Below, piece by piece: positions 58,646 through 64,000 of a DNA stretch of 64,000 nt. The translations under genes were made by a program, and so were the position numbers. The stretch is from assembly GCF_023283895.1 (NCBI RefSeq), contig NZ_JAKILB010000005.1:62001-126000 (forward strand), read 5' to 3'. The notes under the pieces are model-generated. The model worked only from the letters and a program-made list of their open reading frames with translations, did no database searches and was not told the DNA's origin. The stretch is from Shewanella pneumatophori. GTDB taxonomy: Bacteria; Pseudomonadota; Gammaproteobacteria; Enterobacterales; Shewanellaceae. Position 1 is the first letter of the stretch. Each line of letters opens with the position of its first letter.

Positions 58646-58672
58646 GGTGTTTTCATGTGGATTAGTATGACC

Positions 58673-58837
58673 CTATTTAGTCACCACCCATAGCGCATGC
58701 AATAAGCCTGGAATAAAGAATAACAAGCACAGAATAATATTAATCAGCAGATCTTTACCTACACCGCTTTTTAAAAATACTGCTACTGGAGGTAATAAAA
58801 TCGCGATGATTATGAGTAACAGTTTATTGGTATCCAT
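58673..58837 (-). CDS. YqaE/Pmp3-family small membrane protein
   Basis: 54 residues: MDTNKLLLIIIAILLPPVAV, then GVGKDLLINIILCLLFFIPG, then HALWVV. This is the Pmp3/UPF0057 family of two-helix hydrophobic proteins involved in salt and membrane-potential stress. AAAGGA about 10 nt before the ATG. Confidence 0.85.
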   Translation of the reverse strand: MDTNKLLLIIIAILLPPVAVFLKSGVGKDLLINIILCLLFFIPGLLHALWVVTK

Positions 58838-58944
58838 ATAGTCATGTCCTTTAGCCAGTTAGTTGATTTTTATGTCTGGTTTACTTCGTTAATGCTGTTT
58901 AAAACTTAATCTATATTTCTAGGCTTGTAAATGTTGCAGCTATT

Positions 58945-58986
58945 GAAATAAAAGCCAACTTAGCTCTTGTTGAGCTTAGCTGGCTT
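58945..58986 (-). terminator. Terminator of the M60-like protease gene
   Basis: AAGCCA and TGGCTT end arms of 15 bases that pair with two mismatches (inner CTTAGCTC and GAGCTTAG) around TTGTT. On the minus strand the stem is followed by TTTTATTTC. Confidence 0.7.
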
Positions 58987-59020
58987 ATCGTGATGAATAA
59001 CCTTTAGTACAAATTTTTAT

Positions 59021-61981
59021 CTATAGTGGCCAAGGTGACTTGCCATCAATGGCAACCGCTTGTAGATCTAGGCTTTTACAGTATTCGCCGGGCGCATAAA
59101 CATAAATCTGCTTAGCGATGCTGGTAAAACCAAACGAGCTAACTTGATCTTTTGCTGCCTGAGTGGTTGCTAAGCCCCACATTTGATAAATTTGGCGATA
59201 ATCCAGCTGCGCTGAATAGCTCATGGCAATCATTAGAAAATCATTGTTTGAGATAGTTTTGGCTGTCTCTAAATTAAATTGATTGAACCCAAGTTGAGCC
59301 CGCTTTTGTAGCCAGATTTCATCTGAAGCCTTAGCTCGTTCAAATTCCTGCAGTAAAATATGTAGCCGAGCAAGTAGGTGCCAGCCATTGTCCAACTTGC
59401 CATAATCTTGAGCCGCTACCATCATTTGCAGCATGGTAGCCATACCATTGGACCAACTACTAAGGTTGGCAGCTTGCATATAAGCAAATGGGTCAGCTTG
59501 ATTTACACTGGCTTGTAGTACGGTAAATTCATCGTCAATATCCAACCCTTGGCATGATGGCAGCTTACCAAGTTCTGTATATGCTCGGGATTTAGTGTAA
59601 TAAGAGTATGGATTAGTTGATGCGTGACCATCGTGGCCATCAAAACGTAAGCGAGCTTTTTCGAGGCCATGACCTAGTTCATGAATGTCACCATGGCCGG
59701 TTGGGCTAAATGACCAATATGCATCGTAAGGATTCCCTGAGCAGCCATAACCACAAGTTGCTTGGTCGGCATTCATATGCTTTACAGTGTCTATGGTATC
59801 AATCTGCCAGCCTTGGCTGCTGGCAAACTCAGTAACTTCGGCCACATCATCGATAAATGGGCCTTTAAAGCCAGCTAATAAATGCGGATAGTTATGTACC
59901 TGAGTCATTATCGCATCAGCCATTTTTTCTGGTGTATCCCAAAGTGGCTCATGCTCCATAGTTTGCTGCATTTTATCGAGCTTAGAGTGTACTTCAAAAT
60001 GCTCGGTTGCAAGTTCAGCCCAATCATACTGCTCTGCAACCAAGTCTTGCATAAACTTGTTGTCATCCATTCCCTTGCGCCAATATGGGTGTAATCCAAT
60101 TTGTTGAAAGTCGAATTGTGTGGGCAAATCGCCTTGGTCAAAGCTAATTTGCATCGGTCCGCCATAAGGGCTGGTAAACTTAATTGTTTCGCCAGCTTTA
60201 ACTTCAATGTGGGTTGACTGCAGTAATTTAGGGCGGCTGTAGCCATTAGTGGCAAACTCATGGGTTGAGCCTGAACGTAAACTGTTTATAAATATCCAAG
60301 TACGCACAGGACTATTGTCATTGCGGGTTACGCTTACTGTTTGACCCGGCAACGCATAAACACCAGCAGATCGAAAGCCTTTCTTACTGCCAAGGTTAAT
60401 GGTTTTATCCGCTGCTGTTATATGACTAAAATCAACCCGGCTAAAATTGCCTAAGTCTTTAGGCACTGGATTAATATCGCGATAGTTATAAACGCTATGA
60501 TCAGCGTAATAAGCTTTTAAATAACTTAAGCTGTCGGTTGTGGCGACATCCATTGGGTATTGAATATCTTGGCGATAAATATCACCTAATAGAATAAGCA
60601 ACTTGTAAAGTGAGTAATCAGCTTGGTTAAAAATATCCAGTTTACTGGTATCTAACGCTTTGATGCTGTTTCTAATATTACTCAATGCTGGGCGATAGTT
60701 ATCGTTAAAGTTAGCATCACAGTTAGTTGCACAATTAGCGAGGTTAAAATCGGTTTGCTGGGTATCGAATAGCGATAACCACATTTGTTCACTATCAAGC
60801 GCATTGTAGTGACTAAGCATATTCGCGGCCGACTGCCAATCGGCCTTATCTTGGGAAAAATAATTGCCCGGTCCACCAACACCTTGCATGCTAAAGCCCA
60901 TAGGATTAAGCACGGTTTGGGTTAGTGGTACACTGTTCCAGCTATGCAGATGCATATATAAAAGTGGTTGTTTGTCAGATTGAATTTGTGCGATAAGCGG
61001 CTTAACTTGCTCGATAGTAAAGAGCTCGGAAGATCCTGTGATCACTAACTGAGCATCAGATAAACAGCTACTTAATTCAGCCGCTTCACTACAAGTTTGC
61101 ACTTGCCAGTTTGGATAGTGTTGATTTATCCAGCTGGTAATTCGGTTTACAGTATTACCACTCATTAGAAACAGTCGAACTTGCTGCTCTTGTGCTATTT
61201 CGTTTGTGTCTTGGTTTAACAGCCAAGTTAGCAGACGTTTAAAGCTCACTTCAAATTCAAGGTTATTGCCTTGCTGCATACTCGAAATGATATCAGTACC
61301 AAAAGCAGCATTGCGCTGACCAGCTTTATCATTAACAGCGGCAAAAGTGAGTCCTTTGTTGCCGGTCACTATGCTGTAGGCTTTACTCTCTGGATATGCG
61401 TGTTCAGCGCCTGATAGTTGGATCATTTGTGAGTGACGACCTTGATCATATATTATAGGATCACCTTGATAGATATTCTCAAGTAAGGTTTTGCCGTCTA
61501 AACGATATTGCTTAATATGCGATAGAGCACGTTTTACGATATGTATTGACTGCGTGGCAGCAATGCTGGCATCACCCGTGCGCATAGCTGCTGAAATTCT
61601 ATCGTTTAATTGCAGGTTAATTTCAGCTGTCGCGGTTTGGTTTTGGCTATCGGTGACACTTAAGCTAAGTGTAATGCTGGCATCTTGAGTTAATTGGCTT
61701 GCATCTATTGTGACACCGCTAATACTAGCGTTTGATAAAGAGACCTCGGGGCCAGACTCTTGCTGCCACTGAAAAGCAGAGTTACCAGATGCGTAGATTG
61801 TGACCTCGGCATTTAACTGTAGGCTTTGATCATTCCAAGCTGTTATATCTTCGCTAAGTGTAACAGCAGGTGGTTGGGCTGACGGGACAAGGTTTCCGTT
61901 GTCTGTTGCTGTTGAATCATCTGATCCCCCACAACCAAATAGACCGATTAAGATACAACCCGATAAAAACCAATGCTTCAT
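59021..61981 (-). CDS. Large lipoprotein metalloprotease, M60/ImpA-like
   Basis: 986 residues. Lipobox LFGC (Cys17) and a Gly/Ser/Asp linker anchor it to the envelope. Residues ~35-130 look like an Ig/PKD-type beta domain. The middle (~130-640) has no motif I recognise apart from WIFINSLRSG/TSPYGGP beta segments typical of M60 accessory folds. The catalytic HELGH is at 767-771 (GDIHELGHGLE), with Glu-rich helices after it, and repeated Cys (CQGL, CGYGCS, CKSL). ImpA and SslE are M60-type mucin/glycoprotein proteases, so a secreted or surface-exposed glycoprotein-cleaving role is a fair inference. Confidence 0.82.
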   Translation of the reverse strand: MKHWFLSGCILIGLFGCGGSDDSTATDNGNLVPSAQPPAVTLSEDITAWNDQSLQLNAEVTIYASGNSAFQWQQESGPEVSLSNASISGVTIDASQLTQDASITLSLSVTDSQNQTATAEINLQLNDRISAAMRTGDASIAATQSIHIVKRALSHIKQYRLDGKTLLENIYQGDPIIYDQGRHSQMIQLSGAEHAYPESKAYSIVTGNKGLTFAAVNDKAGQRNAAFGTDIISSMQQGNNLEFEVSFKRLLTWLLNQDTNEIAQEQQVRLFLMSGNTVNRITSWINQHYPNWQVQTCSEAAELSSCLSDAQLVITGSSELFTIEQVKPLIAQIQSDKQPLLYMHLHSWNSVPLTQTVLNPMGFSMQGVGGPGNYFSQDKADWQSAANMLSHYNALDSEQMWLSLFDTQQTDFNLANCATNCDANFNDNYRPALSNIRNSIKALDTSKLDIFNQADYSLYKLLILLGDIYRQDIQYPMDVATTDSLSYLKAYYADHSVYNYRDINPVPKDLGNFSRVDFSHITAADKTINLGSKKGFRSAGVYALPGQTVSVTRNDNSPVRTWIFINSLRSGSTHEFATNGYSRPKLLQSTHIEVKAGETIKFTSPYGGPMQISFDQGDLPTQFDFQQIGLHPYWRKGMDDNKFMQDLVAEQYDWAELATEHFEVHSKLDKMQQTMEHEPLWDTPEKMADAIMTQVHNYPHLLAGFKGPFIDDVAEVTEFASSQGWQIDTIDTVKHMNADQATCGYGCSGNPYDAYWSFSPTGHGDIHELGHGLEKARLRFDGHDGHASTNPYSYYTKSRAYTELGKLPSCQGLDIDDEFTVLQASVNQADPFAYMQAANLSSWSNGMATMLQMMVAAQDYGKLDNGWHLLARLHILLQEFERAKASDEIWLQKRAQLGFNQFNLETAKTISNNDFLMIAMSYSAQLDYRQIYQMWGLATTQAAKDQVSSFGFTSIAKQIYVYAPGEYCKSLDLQAVAIDGKSPWPL

Positions 61982-62450
61982 ATTGTTAACACTCTGTTTA
62001 ATTTGTGTCTATCTTGAGTGTTTTTACTGTTTTGATCAAATTTAATTAAAATTTATTTATATAAAACAATGGTTAAGTCGGTTTTTTGACTTTGTCATCA
62101 AATTGACTTTTTACCGAACATAGTTAAGTAGCAGTGCTCAAATAACATAGTTCGGTATCACCTTATTACAGTATGATTGAGGCTCCCAATTACAATTAAC
62201 GCGAAAAGTAGCCTGCTTTGTTGATGAGTAATAAATGCTCGTTGTCGACATTAGTCATTGTCATCGAGTAAAACTTGATATAAGGGTGTGATCTCTATCA
62301 ATAATCTAAGCGCTTTTCTTATCTTTGTGTATCAAATTGGAACCAAATCTCTATGCTGCTTGCCGGTATGTTTTGAAGATACAAAACCGATACTTCATTT
62401 CTCTTTGATTTTTAAAATTTCAATAGCTTACGCAGGAAACGAGAATTAGC
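61982..62450. other. Intergenic region between protease and chemoreceptor
   Basis: 469 bases, divergent. It holds promoters for both genes. A sequence GCCGGTAT near 62363 resembles a sigma-28 -10 box, but the -35 half is poor. No repeat or extra gene seen. Confidence 0.45.
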
Positions 62451-64000
62451 ATGTCTGTATTAATCGAGCAATTAGGGCAAGATGAACTTCGTCGCCCAAG
62501 TCAGTCTCAATCTAGCTTTATGTCACTTATCAAATCAGTTCGCTATCAGCTCAAATTTATTGTTTTTTTAACTGTAATTTCGTTTGTATTTCTTGGGTAT
62601 AAGGGCATATCTGGAATGCAAGATGCTGGGGAATCGATAGGACAGCTGCATGCCCAGGGCATGCAGCTAAGTATTAATGCAGGTCAAACGTTAACTGAAC
62701 TAGCCACTGCTCGCAGTGAGTTACTCTTGGCATTTCAGCATGATCCAACCAGTCAGTTTTCAGAAATGCATAACCATCCGTTGTCTTTGCACATAGGTCA
62801 GGCTCAAGCGTCAATAAGTGCCTTAAAAGATATTGTTGAAAATCAAATATTGAGTGCCGATCTAGCCGTTGATGAACGCCGTCAGGCTAATGAGCTTAAA
62901 AGCTTGTTAGATCGTGTTGTTATGGTTGGCTTTAATCCAACCATTGCAGCATTACAGCAACAGCAATATGAAGAGGCTAATCAGATTTTACTTAGCGAGA
63001 TCAACCCGCTATTTAAAACGATTACTGCCGAAGCGAAAGAGTTTTTAGAGCTGCAAATCGCTGAGGGTGAACACACTTTTAAGCAGTTTAATAACAATAT
63101 GCAGGTTTATATTGTGTTAGTCGCGCTGTTTTCTAGTATCAGTATGCTAGTGATTACTATTAGTTTAACGCTAATTCGACGTCGAATTGCTAAGTCGGTG
63201 GTTGAGCTGGAACTGACGGCGATTAATATTGCTAGCGGCGATTTAACTAAACGTATTGAAATTGGTGGTGATGATGAGTTTGCCCATATTGCAGATTACG
63301 TTAATCAAATTGCATCTCGCTTTCAACATGTAGTGCAGAACACTCACGAGTCTACGGCGCGATTAGCCAGTGCTGCAGAAGAAAACTCAGTGGTTTCAAC
63401 TCAGACTCAGCGCAATGTGATTGAGCAGCAGCAACAGACCCAGCAAATAGCTGCAGCAATTCATCAGTTTACTTCAACCGTAAGAGAAGTTGCGCAAAGC
63501 GCTGAAGCTGCGGCAGTAACATCGGCTGAAGCGAATAGTGCTGCGCACCAAGGGCAAGCAGTTGTTAATGAGAGCATAGCTGTTATTGAAACTCTATCGA
63601 TTGAGATGGACGGGGCGACAGAAGCGATGCAAGTGCTCTCTAAGTCATCTGATGAAATTGGTTCAGTTGTGGATGTTATTCAAGGTATTTCAGAGCAAAC
63701 TAATTTGCTTGCACTTAATGCTGCTATTGAAGCTGCACGTGCCGGCGAGCAAGGAAGAGGTTTTGCGGTCGTCGCAGACGAGGTGCGCTCGCTGGCTAAG
63801 CGTACTCAGGATTCGACTGAAGAGATCCAAAAGATGATCCAGCGTTTACAGCAAGGAGCTCGTGATTCGATGCTAATGATGCAAAAGGGCACTGAGCAAG
63901 CAAAGTTGAGCGTGAGTAAATCACTGCAAGCGGGTGAAGCCTTACAGCAAATTATGGCGAGCATTGAACAAATTAATGCGTTGAATACTCAAATTGCGAC
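62451..64000 (+). CDS. Methyl-accepting chemotaxis protein, cut by window end
   Basis: 516 codons are present and the frame is still open at base 64000. It starts [20 protein letters not shown]. First membrane helix about 36-53 ([18 protein letters not shown]), helical periplasmic sensor to ~218, second helix about 220-240, HAMP, then the signalling domain with [20 protein letters not shown] near 413-434. It is a second chemoreceptor of a different type from the one at 24638. A GAG about 8 nt before the ATG supports the start. Ligand unknown. Confidence 0.9.
   Translation, partial: MSVLIEQLGQDELRRPSQSQSSFMSLIKSVRYQLKFIVFLTVISFVFLGYKGISGMQDAGESIGQLHAQGMQLSINAGQTLTELATARSELLLAFQHDPTSQFSEMHNHPLSLHIGQAQASISALKDIVENQILSADLAVDERRQANELKSLLDRVVMVGFNPTIAALQQQQYEEANQILLSEINPLFKTITAEAKEFLELQIAEGEHTFKQFNNNMQVYIVLVALFSSISMLVITISLTLIRRRIAKSVVELELTAINIASGDLTKRIEIGGDDEFAHIADYVNQIASRFQHVVQNTHESTARLASAAEENSVVSTQTQRNVIEQQQQTQQIAAAIHQFTSTVREVAQSAEAAAVTSAEANSAAHQGQAVVNESIAVIETLSIEMDGATEAMQVLSKSSDEIGSVVDVIQGISEQTNLLALNAAIEAARAGEQGRGFAVVADEVRSLAKRTQDSTEEIQKMIQRLQQGARDSMLMMQKGTEQAKLSVSKSLQAGEALQQIMASIEQINALNTQIA

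Noticed and set aside
62330-62380. Sigma-28-like box (GCCGGTAT) before the second chemoreceptor
   Set aside because: The -35 half matches only 4 of 8 bases at the 11-base spacing; too weak to call.

Overview
The window looks like a chromosomal segment of a marine gammaproteobacterium, most likely a Shewanella. The reasons are gene order and family content: lptD-surA-pdxA-ksgA with nearby apaG-apaH and folA; argR divergent from mdh; ispB divergent from rplU-rpmA-obgE; a DyP peroxidase that I recall as very close to the Shewanella oneidensis enzyme, lying next to fbpABC; and small DUF3718 and DUF3019 proteins that I associate with Shewanella. The assignment is from memory and was not searched. 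I see no rRNA, tRNA, CRISPR array, prophage or complete IS element. Almost everything reads as stable core genome with small accessory pockets.

Layout. 1-2.25 kb: a partial isochorismatase-like hydrolase, then glnK-amtB behind a candidate NtrC site and sigma-54 promoter. 2.4-8.5 kb: a small exported protein, a TPR/transglutaminase-like lipoprotein, aroG, an unlisted 58-aa gene and an Atm1-type ABC exporter. 8.4-16.8 kb: a periplasmic histidine phosphatase with a small Cys protein, fpr, a GST, the Fur-box-preceded fbpABC iron importer, the DyP peroxidase and a cupin. 17-24 kb: argR with ARG boxes, mdh, ispB, rplU-rpmA-obgE, yjjPB and folA. 24-34 kb: a DUF3718 protein, a chemoreceptor with a sigma-28-like promoter, apaH-apaG, two copies of a dispersed repeat, then ksgA-pdxA-surA-lptD.

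34-43 kb: divergent from lptD, amgK-murU-djlA (cell-wall recycling and a co-chaperone), an outer-membrane barrel, a hydroxyacid dehydrogenase, purT, a YiaW/YiaV-type membrane pair and a Ycf46-like AAA ATPase. 43-51.6 kb: small proteins, a MipA-DUF3019-response regulator-histidine kinase operon, an acetyltransferase, small membrane proteins, a VOC protein and an FMN reductase. 51.6-58.8 kb: a Cys-cluster HTH regulator divergent from the reductase across three GTAAAG-type inverted repeats, an RsuA-type pseudouridine synthase, a SatP-type acetate transporter behind a long hairpin, a POT-like transporter, cidAB with a divergent LysR regulator, and an unlisted YqaE protein. 59-64 kb: a large M60/ImpA-like lipoprotein metalloprotease and a chemoreceptor cut by the window end.

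The most interesting places are the triple operator with the putative Fe-S regulator (51.57-51.64 kb), the MipA-DUF3019-two-component operon (44.2-47.5 kb), the M60-like lipoprotein (59-62 kb), the hairpin before the SatP gene (53.36 kb) and the three-copy repeat family (16.2, 28.0 and 28.2 kb). I found no convincing new multi-gene defence or mobile system.
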